A DNA stretch of 64,000 bases, from the NCBI RefSeq assembly GCF_016918735.1, contig NZ_JAFFPR010000022.1, positions 62,001 through 126,000 of the forward strand, read 5' to 3'. Under the pieces are notes generated by a model. It searched no databases. It was given only the letters and a program-made list of their open reading frames with translations, and was not told where the DNA came from. Below are positions 38,666 through 47,700 of this stretch, one piece after another (the first letter of the stretch is position 1; each line of letters starts with the position of its first letter). Origin of the DNA: Leptospira abararensis (GTDB lineage: Bacteria; Spirochaetota; Leptospiria; Leptospirales; Leptospiraceae). A program made the position numbers and the translations under genes.

Positions 38666-39412
38666 CTATTTTGTCGGCTGGCTAAAGATTTGGTTTCTGT
38701 TGTCGCTTAAGTCTTTGCTGTATTTATCAGCGATTGCTTTTTTGTCGGCTTCTGCCTCTTTGAAATCTGATAAAATTCTGATTCCATAATCTTTGGCAAT
38801 TCGGTAATGTACGATGGCATCGTAGAACCTGTCATCCCGAGACATATCTGTTGCCAAACCCATTTGTCCATAAGCAATGCGAAGTTTTTGTTGGCCTTCC
38901 GCAATCTCACGGTAAGGAACCACTACTTTCGATCCTTCTTGTGAAGATTCAACCAGTTGGGATTGTTCTTGGCCTGTAATTAAATCAGCACATTCAGCAA
39001 GTAAGTTCTGTGTTTTGGTATCGTAGTTTTTAGAAAACTTACCAAGAAGTGTAGAAATATCTTTTTCCAAAGTTACCATCGCTTTTCCTGAAGCAATGTA
39101 AGCACGGCGGTAGTAATAACGTAAGACCACTTGGTAATCTTTTTTAATTTTGTCTAGGGCAGTTTTGGAATCGGGAACTTCATCACCAAAGTTAGCCGTA
39201 ACAATCGTTAATAGTTTGATTGCGTTGATAACACGGTCTTTGCTATTTTCAGAAATATTTTTATATTGTTTGCGTTCTAAGTTGTTCCCTTGGTCTAGTT
39301 TGTCGAGTTCCTCAAAGGACTCTTTCCCTTTTTCAGGAGCCCCAGACTCTTGTGCAGACAGAGACAAACAAAAGAAACAAAACGAAAGGATGATGAAACT
39401 ATTTTTTAACAC
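38666..39412 (-). CDS. Exported helical protein of unknown function
   Basis: A 248-residue secreted protein. The open frame extends to 39505, but GTG 39412 has a perfect AAGGAG ten bases upstream and opens directly into a signal peptide ending LSLSA-QE, so I use it. The mature chain is helical and charged, with regularly spaced Leu and Tyr (YYYRRAYIASGKAMVTLEKD) but no motif I recognise; a TPR-like fold is possible. It sits between the O-methyltransferase and amidase genes, 58 and 53 bases away. Confidence 0.68.
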   Translation of the reverse strand: MLKNSFIILSFCFFCLSLSAQESGAPEKGKESFEELDKLDQGNNLERKQYKNISENSKDRVINAIKLLTIVTANFGDEVPDSKTALDKIKKDYQVVLRYYYRRAYIASGKAMVTLEKDISTLLGKFSKNYDTKTQNLLAECADLITGQEQSQLVESSQEGSKVVVPYREIAEGQQKLRIAYGQMGLATDMSRDDRFYDAIVHYRIAKDYGIRILSDFKEAEADKKAIADKYSKDLSDNRNQIFSQPTK

Positions 39413-39470
39413 GAAACTTGCTCTCCTTAAACCAAGGAGCAGAATAGCCGAGATTACAGGGGTTTGACTA

Positions 39471-40130
39471 CTATTTTTTATCCTTTTGAAAAAAGAGTAA
39501 TCCATCGCCGACTGGATACAAAGTATAACGATAAACTTGGGATTTTACCTCATCCCAAAGAGAGATGACGGCCAAATCCGATGGTTTTTTTGGATCGGGA
39601 TGGAGGACTCTGCCGTGCCACAACATATTATCGAATAAAAAACTGGATCCAGGTTTAGCATCTTTCCATAAGATACGAAAAATATCAGGATAGGTAATTT
39701 TATCACAATCTACAAAAAAGAGATCCGAATTTATCCATTCCTCTCGGTTCTCATTTAAGTAGTCCAAAACGGAAGCAGTGACCCGCTTAACATGGATTTG
39801 GTCCCAGGTCCCCATTTTTTTGGCATAATCATCCAAAAGTGCTGCTTGTGCTTCATGGCGGTCCACGGTCACAAACCGGGTATGAGGAGAGCCTGTGGCC
39901 ATCCAGAGAGTCGAATACCCAAGTCCCGTCCCTAATTCCAAAACCTGATTCGGTTTCAATAGAGAAAGCAAATGAGACAACACGGCTCCCGTGGCAGCAG
40001 TCACAATAGGAATATTCTTTTCTTTGGCATAAGTTTCCATTTCCGAAAATATGGGATTTGGTTTGTACACCAAATTAAAATCTATATAAGATTCTAATTC
40101 TGGAATATAAATACTTGGCCTTGGTTTCAT
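39471..40130 (-). CDS. Class I SAM-dependent O-methyltransferase
   Basis: A 219-residue methyltransferase of the catechol-O-methyltransferase/TrmR type. Motif I is VLELGTGLGYSTLWMA, followed by FVTVDRHE, DLFFVDCDK (metal-binding Asp) and FDNMLWHGRV (second metal residues). The substrate may be a small phenol or the modified wobble uridine of tRNA (TrmR); I cannot separate these. The start ATGA overlaps the stop of the upstream hydrolase gene, showing coupling. Confidence 0.82.
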   Translation of the reverse strand: MKPRPSIYIPELESYIDFNLVYKPNPIFSEMETYAKEKNIPIVTAATGAVLSHLLSLLKPNQVLELGTGLGYSTLWMATGSPHTRFVTVDRHEAQAALLDDYAKKMGTWDQIHVKRVTASVLDYLNENREEWINSDLFFVDCDKITYPDIFRILWKDAKPGSSFLFDNMLWHGRVLHPDPKKPSDLAVISLWDEVKSQVYRYTLYPVGDGLLFFQKDKK

Positions 40131-40966
40131 TTTTTGGGAGGTAAAAAAAGAGAAAGTCGGTCTTTAAGAATTGGGGGAACTTTTTTTCGGACCAGATCAT
40201 TTAACTCGCGATAACTATAACGTTTCGAAGGATGGATGAGAACAATGGCTTCGTTTTCAAATGCGGATGCATGTGCAATGATTTCATCAAAATGGGTATG
40301 ACCCCATTCCCGAGCGCGGCTCACATCTCTTTTATCGCAGAAGTATGTACATTCCATAAAAAGAATTTTACTTTTACGAACATCTTCGTTTTCTAATACA
40401 TATTCAATTTTTGTATCTCCAGAAAAGGAAACAAAGGGAACTGAAATTTCTTCTGTAGGATCTTCGCCTAAATCTTTTTTATTTCGAATTTCTTCGGAAC
40501 TGAGGCTCGTCCATTCCTTCTTCAACTTCCGTTTGGTTTCATAGACCGTATAACCTTGCGAAGGAACTCTATGAAAACTTTCCAAAGGCCTAAAAAAATA
40601 ACCCGGCTTTAAATCCACCCTGTCCCCAAACTCGAGACCAACAAGTTCGCAATCATAATCAAAATCTTCAATTTCGGAATACAGTTTTAAAATTTGTGAC
40701 ATCTTGGGTTCTAAAGATTTGGGAAGGTAAATTTTCGGAACCGGAAGTTTACGAAGACTTCTTTGAGACACATAGTAAGGGATTCCACAAGAATGATCCA
40801 GATGGGCGTGCGATAATAGAATTTTTCCGATATGGATTTTATCAGGATTGATAAACCCAAAATCAAACATAAAGTCAAGAGAAGGACAAATGATAGAAGT
40901 CCGAATTCCCCCTTCAGACAAACCTTCAAATTTGGTTCCTTTGTATTCGAAACTAGCAGTTAACAT
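40127..40966 (-). CDS. Metallo-beta-lactamase-fold hydrolase
   Basis: A 279-residue protein with the di-zinc motif SHAHLDH, then a later Asp in SFSGDTKIEYV and His in GHTHFDE. The arrangement resembles tRNase Z/RNase Z-like proteins and PhnP-like phosphodiesterases, though the exact activity is not clear. ATG 40966 shares bases with the stop of the M16 gene (TGATG); a preceding in-frame TTG is ignored. Downstream it overlaps the methyltransferase gene. Confidence 0.78.
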   Translation of the reverse strand: MLTASFEYKGTKFEGLSEGGIRTSIICPSLDFMFDFGFINPDKIHIGKILLSHAHLDHSCGIPYYVSQRSLRKLPVPKIYLPKSLEPKMSQILKLYSEIEDFDYDCELVGLEFGDRVDLKPGYFFRPLESFHRVPSQGYTVYETKRKLKKEWTSLSSEEIRNKKDLGEDPTEEISVPFVSFSGDTKIEYVLENEDVRKSKILFMECTYFCDKRDVSRAREWGHTHFDEIIAHASAFENEAIVLIHPSKRYSYRELNDLVRKKVPPILKDRLSLFLPPKK

Positions 40967-42369
40967 CAATCTTCCGGATTTATTACTTTTACTGATCCCC
41001 GAAAGGAAGATTCCAAAGTTTTGGGTCCCACAACGGTAACAATCAACTTGTCAGTTTGGAAGTAAAGTTTACCCACTTTTTTTAAATCTGAGAGAGTCAA
41101 TCGATCAATTTCTTTCCTAAAGTTTTGTAAGTATCCTTCTGGCATTTTATGGTCACGCCTTCTCACTTCGCTTGCGAGAGTTCGTTTATCATCTTCAAAT
41201 TGAAATACAAACTGATTGATGATAGCGTTTTTAGCACGAACCAGTTCTTCTTCTGTTAAAGAGTCAATGAGTTTTGGTTGGATGAGTTCTCGCATAAGAG
41301 AGAGAACTTCTTTTGCAGATTCCGTTTTTGTCATCGCAAAGAATTGAATGGTCCCATAGTTTTCTTGGAACTCGGTATTACTTCCAGCTGAATAGGCAAG
41401 ACCTCGGTTGTTTCGAATCTCTCTCATATAATAAGAGTTAAAACCACCAGCCCCAATGATATAATTCAAAACTTGAATGGCATAAAAATCGGGATGGTTA
41501 TGCTCGGGGAGGACACCAGTCATAGAAATAAATGTTTGGTTTACATCTTTGACCACCAAACGGATATCCTTTCCTTCTTTTTTTACGTTCTCAGACAAGA
41601 TAGATGGAGTAATGAGTTCAAAGTCCTGTGTTTTTAATCCTTCTGCCAACTTCGGAAAGAATTTCTCCCAGGACTTCAGATCAAAATCACCAGTCACAAG
41701 GAACCTTCTTTTGGGTTCTTGTAAGATTTCTTTTTGGAATTGGACAAGATCAGCGAGTTTCAGGGATTCCAAAGAAGAAAGCTGCATAGAAGTTCCTGCA
41801 ATGGTTCCACGAAACAAAGCTTCCTTTGCTTTTCTCGATCCAAGTGCCGTAGGGTTATCATTTCTACGTTTAATTTCTTCACCTAATTTTCCTTTGGTGG
41901 TTGCCATCAAAGACTCATCTAAATTCGGTTCCCTAAAGAAAGACTCCAAAACAGGAAGGACTTCCTTCTCTGTGGATTTCAGGTAAGCAATGCTAAATAT
42001 TGTTTTTTCATAATCGATAGAAACGGAAAAAGACGCTCCATAGAACTCGAGTGTTTCTAAAAACTTCTCTTTCGGAAATGTGGCCGATCCGGACAGTTCC
42101 CAACTATCTTCTAATAATCTGGCAATTTCGACAGACCGATTCCTCAAATGTTTTTTTCCATGATAAACATAGATATCCGCATACACAATCGGGAACTCTG
42201 CATTTTTTAAAGAGAATACTTCCACACCTGATGGTTGTTCTACTGAAGTGATTTTCGGGACTTCAAACTCCAATGGTTTGAATTTTAAATCCCGAACAAA
42301 CTCCCCCATCTCCCGAGCCGAGAGATTAGAAACAACAGCTAAAAAAATATATAAATAAATACGTTTCAT
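40966..42369 (-). CDS. M16-family peptidase-like protein without the HXXEH motif
   Basis: A 467-residue exported M16 protein (signal about 1-18). Two M16 halves are visible (for example TFISMTGVLPEHNHPDFYAIQVLNYIIGAGGFNSYYMREIRNNRGLAYSAGSN; its core MREIRNNRGLAY is the R/Y site), but the zinc motif HXXEH is absent: the matching region reads YHGKKHLRNRSVEIARLLEDSWELSGS. It should be the non-catalytic partner of the protease encoded just upstream, as in other two-gene M16 pairs. It overlaps that gene by four bases. Confidence 0.85.
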   Translation of the reverse strand: MKRIYLYIFLAVVSNLSAREMGEFVRDLKFKPLEFEVPKITSVEQPSGVEVFSLKNAEFPIVYADIYVYHGKKHLRNRSVEIARLLEDSWELSGSATFPKEKFLETLEFYGASFSVSIDYEKTIFSIAYLKSTEKEVLPVLESFFREPNLDESLMATTKGKLGEEIKRRNDNPTALGSRKAKEALFRGTIAGTSMQLSSLESLKLADLVQFQKEILQEPKRRFLVTGDFDLKSWEKFFPKLAEGLKTQDFELITPSILSENVKKEGKDIRLVVKDVNQTFISMTGVLPEHNHPDFYAIQVLNYIIGAGGFNSYYMREIRNNRGLAYSAGSNTEFQENYGTIQFFAMTKTESAKEVLSLMRELIQPKLIDSLTEEELVRAKNAIINQFVFQFEDDKRTLASEVRRRDHKMPEGYLQNFRKEIDRLTLSDLKKVGKLYFQTDKLIVTVVGPKTLESSFRGSVKVINPED

Positions 42370-43916
42370 TCTGATTTTTTCCTTACATCTTCCAATACAC
42401 CCACTACGACTTTATCTTTAGAAAGATAAGTGGGAATCAGTGTTTGGATATCATTTGATGTGGTCTTCATAATGGAAGAATATTGGCGAAAAAGCCCGGT
42501 CCAATCCCCATATAACAACTGATAATAACTCAGAAGATCAGCAATGCTTCCATTTTCATCCAAGGTTTTAATAAAATCGGAAACCATTTGGTTTTTTACT
42601 TTATCTAACTCCTCTTTTGGAATTCCAGTTTCTTTAATTTTATTCAGTTCTTCCCAAATGATTTTTTCGATCACTTCTGGTTTGGCATCCTCTTTGGGTT
42701 TAATAAAGAATACAAAATAATTTTGGTATCGTTCTCCTGGATATCCGTTGGCGGCTCCCACACTCACTGCCAGTTTTTCTTCCAATACAAGACGTTTGTA
42801 CAACCTTGAACCTGTACCTGAGGTCAGTATCGTTGACAATACATCAAAGGAAGAATTATCCTTATGGGGATAGGGTGGTTTTAGCCAACCCACCATCATC
42901 TGACTTCCCGAAGGGTGATAGACTTTGAATCTTTTTTCCCCAGGAAAAGATTTTTCTTCCACTTTATAAGTAGGTCTCGGTTTACCAGGTTTTAGATCAG
43001 AGAAATACTTACGAATGATTGATTCGGTTTCTTCAAAATCAATTTGTCCCACAATGGAGATCACCATTCGATCTGGTGTGTAGTGTTTTTGAAAAAATGC
43101 TTTGGTATCCTCTATTTTTAAAAAGGGAAGGCCTGTGGAATATCCAATTACCGGTTTTCTATACGGATGGCTTTCAAAAGCCAAAGAGAAAAATTTTTCC
43201 CGCAAAACACCTGCTCCACTATCGTCAGTGCGCATCCTACGTTCTTCAATCACAACATCTCTTTCTGTATAATATTCTCTTAAGATAGGATTTTTTAATC
43301 TGTCGGATTCAATCTTTGCCCAAACTTCGATTCGGTTATTGGGAAGTTGGATTTGGTAATTCGTGACATCTTGTGAAGTATAAGCATTGAACCCAACTTC
43401 TCCATTTTGTTCATAAATATAAGAATCTTCGTTTTTAACAATAAATGCGTCTTGGAGTTGGATGAGATTTTTTAACCTTCGATTTAAGGTTTCGACCTGT
43501 TTTTGTAAAGATGGTGGGATGGTTTCTCCCCGTGTGGTGAGGTCTCGAATTTTAAGTTTGAGATCATCTAGCTCTGTTCCCCAAACTTCGATTTGTTTTT
43601 GGTATTTTTCTTCTTTATCAAAATCAGTGGTTCCCACATTCTTTGTTCCCTTAAAGAGCATATGTTCCAAAAGGTGGGCCGTCCCGGCTTCTTCTGGCGT
43701 TTCATCTACGGCTCCCACAAGGAATTTGATGTACAAAGCCACGGTGGGCGATGTTCCCCGATTCATCAGCACAACAGTGAGGCCATTTTCTAAATGAATG
43801 GTTTTTATCTTTTCACGAAATTGAGATTCGGAGGTTCCAAAAAATTGGTCCTGGGAAAAAAGAGGTAAAAATTGTAGTAAGAAACAAAGGAAAAAGATTC
43901 GTAATTTCGACATCAT
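42366..43916 (-). CDS. M16-family zinc protease, catalytic
   Basis: A 516-residue exported peptidase (signal about 1-21). GTAHLLEHMLFKG carries the inverted zinc motif HXXEH and a downstream Glu in YEQNGEVGFNAYTS completes the site. The second half holds SRLYKRLVLEEKLAVSVGA, the R/Y pair. A charged ~60-residue insertion (KEEKYQKQIEVWGTELDDLKLKI) lies soon after the zinc motif. It pairs with the inactive homologue downstream to make a likely periplasmic heterodimer. Tandem ATG codons start it. Confidence 0.88.
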   Translation of the reverse strand: MMSKLRIFFLCFLLQFLPLFSQDQFFGTSESQFREKIKTIHLENGLTVVLMNRGTSPTVALYIKFLVGAVDETPEEAGTAHLLEHMLFKGTKNVGTTDFDKEEKYQKQIEVWGTELDDLKLKIRDLTTRGETIPPSLQKQVETLNRRLKNLIQLQDAFIVKNEDSYIYEQNGEVGFNAYTSQDVTNYQIQLPNNRIEVWAKIESDRLKNPILREYYTERDVVIEERRMRTDDSGAGVLREKFFSLAFESHPYRKPVIGYSTGLPFLKIEDTKAFFQKHYTPDRMVISIVGQIDFEETESIIRKYFSDLKPGKPRPTYKVEEKSFPGEKRFKVYHPSGSQMMVGWLKPPYPHKDNSSFDVLSTILTSGTGSRLYKRLVLEEKLAVSVGAANGYPGERYQNYFVFFIKPKEDAKPEVIEKIIWEELNKIKETGIPKEELDKVKNQMVSDFIKTLDENGSIADLLSYYQLLYGDWTGLFRQYSSIMKTTSNDIQTLIPTYLSKDKVVVGVLEDVRKKSE

Positions 43917-43937
43917 CTACTAGTCTTGAAGGTGGAA

Positions 43938-44624
43938 ATGGTTCGTAAACTTCTAATTTTAAGCCTCTTTTGTTCCTGCCGCCTCTTTACGATTGCAGAC
44001 CCAAGTTACGTGGAACGCGCCCTGCAAAATGAAACTGATGTTGGTTTTATCTCTCGAGAATTTTTTCAAATCAAAGTGGAAATCCCTGTTACTTTCAAAG
44101 AAGTTTCGGGGGTAGCTCGCAGAAAAGACTGCAAACAGAGAGCCTTTATCGAAAGAGAGTCTTTAAGTTTACCTTACCTTCTCCAAGTCCAAAGACAAAA
44201 ACATAAGTTCGGAGAGGGTATAGAAGAATATTCAAAATCTCTTGAAGGAAAAGACAGGCAAACTAGGCTCATAACCAACGCCCCACAAATTACAACAGCC
44301 ACCACTAGTGCCACAGCGTCCACACCCGCATCACCCACCACTGCCCAACAAAGTCCCCAATCCACCCAAGGCCAAACCGCTACAAATTCATCGCAAACTC
44401 AGGGTATCGGACAGAGCCTAGACGAAGTTAGGGGGAATCCCCAAGCGAAAAAAGACAACCCTGTTGAAAACTTACACAACTTTGCTTGGTTCTTTGATGG
44501 TCTTACCCTATACAAAGAAGATTACTCAGATCGTACAAAATGTGCTTTCCTATTCCGCAACATCCAACCTAAATTAATGGAACGTGTGGAGAAAACTCCC
44601 ATTTCAGAACCTAGGAAATTGTAA
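43938..44624 (+). CDS. Lipoprotein with Thr/Ser/Gln-rich linker, unknown function
   Basis: A 228-residue exported protein; the signal ends SLFCSC, so it is probably a lipoprotein. The middle (about 115-160) is a low-complexity run of Thr, Ser, Gln and Ala typical of a flexible linker. Both flanks look folded. I do not recognise a family. Frame is open from TTG 43926, but ATG 43938 begins the signal peptide and has GGTGG before it. It is divergent from the M16 pair and directly precedes the next lipoprotein gene (stop TAA followed by ATG with no gap), so they form one operon. Confidence 0.68.
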   Translation: MVRKLLILSLFCSCRLFTIADPSYVERALQNETDVGFISREFFQIKVEIPVTFKEVSGVARRKDCKQRAFIERESLSLPYLLQVQRQKHKFGEGIEEYSKSLEGKDRQTRLITNAPQITTATTSATASTPASPTTAQQSPQSTQGQTATNSSQTQGIGQSLDEVRGNPQAKKDNPVENLHNFAWFFDGLTLYKEDYSDRTKCAFLFRNIQPKLMERVEKTPISEPRKL

Positions 44625-45056
44625 ATGAACAAAACTTTAACAAGGATTATCCTTTCTTTCGCTATTGTTACCCTCGTTTGGAATTGTAAATCCAAAGAAA
44701 CCAAAGAAGTTGTGCCACAGGCCAAAGATACAGAAAACGAAGTCATTCTCGAGTTTACAAAAGCAAAGGAAGGATTTATTTCTGAGACTTTGTTCCAAGT
44801 AGCAGTATCGAGTGTTTTGGATACAGAATCAGCACGAGCGGAAGAAGCAAAGACCATTGCTGAACAAAAGTCTCTCAACTTATTGAAAACATATACCATC
44901 CCCAATCTTTCTGATAAGGGAAGAAAAGAACTTCGTGAAATTTCTAAAGAAGGAAAAATTGTCGATAAAAACGTTTCTGTTGGAGGAAGGTATTTTTTCT
45001 TATACCAAATTCAAAAATCCAACCTGAAACGCCTTGTGACTAAAGACTTAGAATGA
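44625..45056 (+). CDS. Small lipoprotein, unknown function
   Basis: A 143-residue predicted lipoprotein (signal ends LVWNC). The mature part is a charged helix-rich domain (EFTKAKEGFISETLFQVAVSSVLDTESARAEEAKTIAEQKSL) with a closing beta segment (VGGRYFFLYQIQKSNLKRLV); this pattern resembles LPP20/LipL-like ampipathic modules but only weakly. It begins at the base after the stop of the preceding lipoprotein gene and is convergent with the following gene. Confidence 0.68.
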   Translation: MNKTLTRIILSFAIVTLVWNCKSKETKEVVPQAKDTENEVILEFTKAKEGFISETLFQVAVSSVLDTESARAEEAKTIAEQKSLNLLKTYTIPNLSDKGRKELREISKEGKIVDKNVSVGGRYFFLYQIQKSNLKRLVTKDLE

Positions 45057-45064
45057 TCTAAAAC

Positions 45065-45493
45065 TTAAATAGAAAACGATTTGTTAACTTTAGCTGGTAT
45101 ACAAATGTTTTTCACAAAGTTACAATAAAACAACTTTGCATCTAATTGTAACTTCCCCTTACCTTCCACTTGGAAGGTTAAGGGTTTTAAGTATTCAAAA
45201 TATTCTGGTTTTTTTGGGTGAACCGGCCCCTTTAGTTTTAAATCTGCATTCAAAACCTTAAGTCCCTCTGTACCAGATAGGAAAATTCTATGGGGTGCTT
45301 CCATTTGGAACCCAAAGTCTTTTGGTAAAAACAATTCTAAATCATACTTTCCCGGTGATTTTTGTTTAATAGAAATTTCAATGGGGTGCGAATCCAAAGG
45401 ATCCGCTGACAACCCACTTACAAAACCACTGCCATTCACAAATCCCAAAGAAAACAAAAAAGAGAATAAGGCAAAAACTTGAATTTGTTTCAT
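45065..45493 (-). CDS. Exported protein resembling the DsbD N-terminal (alpha) domain
   Basis: A 142-residue secreted protein with a signal peptide of about 21 residues. The mature chain looks like an all-beta domain and ends LFYCNFVKNICIPAKV, a pair of cysteines nine apart as in the immunoglobulin-like DsbD-alpha domain, where they relay reducing equivalents. The rest of DsbD (membrane and thioredoxin domains) is missing, so the partner would be elsewhere. The assignment is tentative. It lies 13 bases after the methyltransferase gene in the same direction. Confidence 0.6.
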   Translation of the reverse strand: MKQIQVFALFSFLFSLGFVNGSGFVSGLSADPLDSHPIEISIKQKSPGKYDLELFLPKDFGFQMEAPHRIFLSGTEGLKVLNADLKLKGPVHPKKPEYFEYLKPLTFQVEGKGKLQLDAKLFYCNFVKNICIPAKVNKSFSI

Positions 45494-45506
45494 ACAAAGA
45501 TTAGAC

Positions 45507-46664
45507 TTATAAAACTTTCCTTAAAACCACGCAACGATTAGAATTTGTGCCTTTTTCGTTATTGGAAACTTGCCAACAGTTCGAAAGTTTTGTGAAACTT
45601 TGCGTATGAACAAAGGTTTTATTCCAACTAAGCCCAGTCCCCTCTGCCATCCTCACCACATCTTCATCCAAATAGAGTATGGAATTTCCTTTTTTCACTT
45701 CGCCTACTTCCATAACCATGTAGGCACCTTTTTTTAGAACCCTTGCTGATTCTTTTAAAGTAGAACGAATAAACTCATTCCAATCGTTCAAATTACTAAA
45801 GATACTAAGTTTTCTATCTTTTGATTTTTGAATGTCTAAAAACCAATGTCGCAACCAATTGTCACCTTCATAGTCCACCTTATCAAGAAAAGGTGGAGAA
45901 GTTACAATCAAGTCCACAGATTCCGATTCTAAGTTGGGAACAGAATTAGCAGAATTCAGTGAATACAAATTGTTTTTTGAAAATTCATGATAAAACGGTG
46001 GAATGGGAAGTGCCAAATCACGTTTCATCTTTTGATAGATTCTTGGTTTGATTGGCCGATAGTCTGGAATTTGGCCACGTTTGATATTATTTTTTGCCTG
46101 AGCTTCTGGAGGTATCGAAACTTGCGGAAAAGTATACACAGAAAAAAATCCAGTGCTATGCCCATGTAACCTAGACAAGGCGATAAGAGCAATGAATTTC
46201 ATTTCCACAGACGGATCTTCTGCCATACATTTCTTTAAGTTTTTAATTTCCTTTAGAGTTTTGGGATGAAAAAAAGGAAGGAGATTCACATCAAAAGGAT
46301 CATCCTCCACTTCTGCATCTAAATCCAAGGAATTTAACTTCTTTTCTAAATCCTCAAGCCTTGGCACATACTGCCTCGCACTTGCAAGAAAAATAGATAA
46401 AGGATGGATGTCATTATGAACTGCCACATGCCCTTCAATATTGGCTTGAATGGCAGTAGTACCTCGACCACCAAACGGATCATATACGACCCTGTTTTTC
46501 TTTTTTAAAAATTCCTTCATAAAGAAAGAAGGAAGTTCCGGCTTAAATGATGCTCTATAACTTACGGTATGATGAATCGGATGTCCTTGGCGTTGTTTTG
46601 CAGTCCAAAACTCACCAAATACAATCTTATCGGAATCCTTTAATAGTCTGCCTGCTCCTGCCAT
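45507..46664 (-). CDS. Orphan site-specific DNA methyltransferase
   Basis: A 385-residue DNA amino-methyltransferase. Motif I is [14 protein letters not shown] and motif IV is [12 protein letters not shown], giving an order of motifs (I before IV) compatible with m4C or m6A enzymes of the N6/N4 family; TSPPF slightly favours m4C. No restriction gene is near, so a regulatory or protective role is more likely than restriction-modification. The frame is open from TTG 46673; ATG 46664 has GGAGG twelve bases upstream. It is flanked by housekeeping genes. Confidence 0.8.
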   Translation of the reverse strand: MAGAGRLLKDSDKIVFGEFWTAKQRQGHPIHHTVSYRASFKPELPSFFMKEFLKKKNRVVYDPFGGRGTTAIQANIEGHVAVHNDIHPLSIFLASARQYVPRLEDLEKKLNSLDLDAEVEDDPFDVNLLPFFHPKTLKEIKNLKKCMAEDPSVEMKFIALIALSRLHGHSTGFFSVYTFPQVSIPPEAQAKNNIKRGQIPDYRPIKPRIYQKMKRDLALPIPPFYHEFSKNNLYSLNSANSVPNLESESVDLIVTSPPFLDKVDYEGDNWLRHWFLDIQKSKDRKLSIFSNLNDWNEFIRSTLKESARVLKKGAYMVMEVGEVKKGNSILYLDEDVVRMAEGTGLSWNKTFVHTQSFTKLSNCWQVSNNEKGTNSNRCVVLRKVL

Positions 46665-46740
46665 CCTTTGCAAAAGCCTCCTCTCTCTTTATAGAAAGAT
46701 CGGAGGAAAGGCGTTCTTTAAGTTGGATTTTTATTAAAAC

Positions 46741-47697
46741 CTATGGGACATAGTCTTTATAATTCGGGAAGAAGGATTCTATCTCTGCAAGTGGATTTGC
46801 TTTGATGCGAACTTCTTCACCAACCCGATCGTCCAGATAACTAATGCTATGTGCATGTAAAAGTTGGCGTTCAAAGCCAAGTTCCGCAAGTAAGGAATTA
46901 GTAAGTCCCGTTTGCACAAAATCTAAAAACATTGTCTCTCTTGGGCCATACAATTTATCCCCAAGGATTGGAAATCCTAGATAAAGAAAACTCGCTCGAA
47001 TTTGATGGATCCTTCCGGTAATGGGTCGCACAAGCACCAAACTAATATTTTGTGACTCATTGAAATTTAAGGGGATAAAACTTGTTGAGACTGACTTGGC
47101 ATCTGCAAATTCGGATGATGAAAATTTCATTTTTTTACGAATCGCAGAATCCAAATCCTTTCCCATAAAACCCTCAAGGGTAACTTCCTTTTGAAAATAA
47201 CCTCGAACCACAGCCAGGTATTCTTTCTTCACAACTCTTGATTCAAATTTCTTTTGGAGCCAGGTGCGGCCCTCTTCTGTTTTGGCAAAGATCACAATAC
47301 CTGAAGTTTCCCGATCGAGCCTATGCACTGGAATCGCTATGGAGTAAGTTTTCTCCAAAAGATTGAGCAGTGTCCTTGTGCGGTATCTGCCGGCCGGATG
47401 CATTGGCAAGTTTCCCGGTTTGTCCACAAAGAGAAAGTCCTCTGTTTCCTTGAGGATGGTATAATTTGTATCAACTTCGGGTTCTTCGATCCGGCCTGGG
47501 ATAGGTTCATAGGTTAAGGTATCTCCTTCCTTTAGAACCAAATGGGGAGTGGCTACGATGCCTTGGACTTTGACTCGACCTGCTTCCAGTAAGAAGATCC
47601 ATTCTTCTGGTTCATGGTAAGGAAACTTAGTGGTTAGGAAAAAATAGACCGTCTTACCCGTATAGGGATAACGAATCAATGACTTGTAGACAGTCAT
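46741..47697 (-). CDS. RluA-type RNA pseudouridine synthase
   Basis: A 318-residue pseudouridine synthase of the RluA family. The catalytic Asp is in PVHRLDRETSGIVIFAKT, and PITGRIHQIRASFLYLGFPILGDKLYG is the second family motif. No N-terminal S4 domain of full form is obvious, although residues 30-60 show an S4-like pattern (AGRVKVQGIVATPHLVLKEGDTL). The RNA target is not known. ATG 47697 follows the PilZ stop by three bases. Confidence 0.87.
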   Translation of the reverse strand: MTVYKSLIRYPYTGKTVYFFLTTKFPYHEPEEWIFLLEAGRVKVQGIVATPHLVLKEGDTLTYEPIPGRIEEPEVDTNYTILKETEDFLFVDKPGNLPMHPAGRYRTRTLLNLLEKTYSIAIPVHRLDRETSGIVIFAKTEEGRTWLQKKFESRVVKKEYLAVVRGYFQKEVTLEGFMGKDLDSAIRKKMKFSSSEFADAKSVSTSFIPLNFNESQNISLVLVRPITGRIHQIRASFLYLGFPILGDKLYGPRETMFLDFVQTGLTNSLLAELGFERQLLHAHSISYLDDRVGEEVRIKANPLAEIESFFPNYKDYVP

Positions 47698-47700
47698 TCC

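Noticed and set aside
44281..44410. Tandem-repeat or phase-variable tract in the Thr/Ser-rich region of a lipoprotein gene
   Set aside because: The sequence is biased in composition but has no exact repeat unit that could slip.
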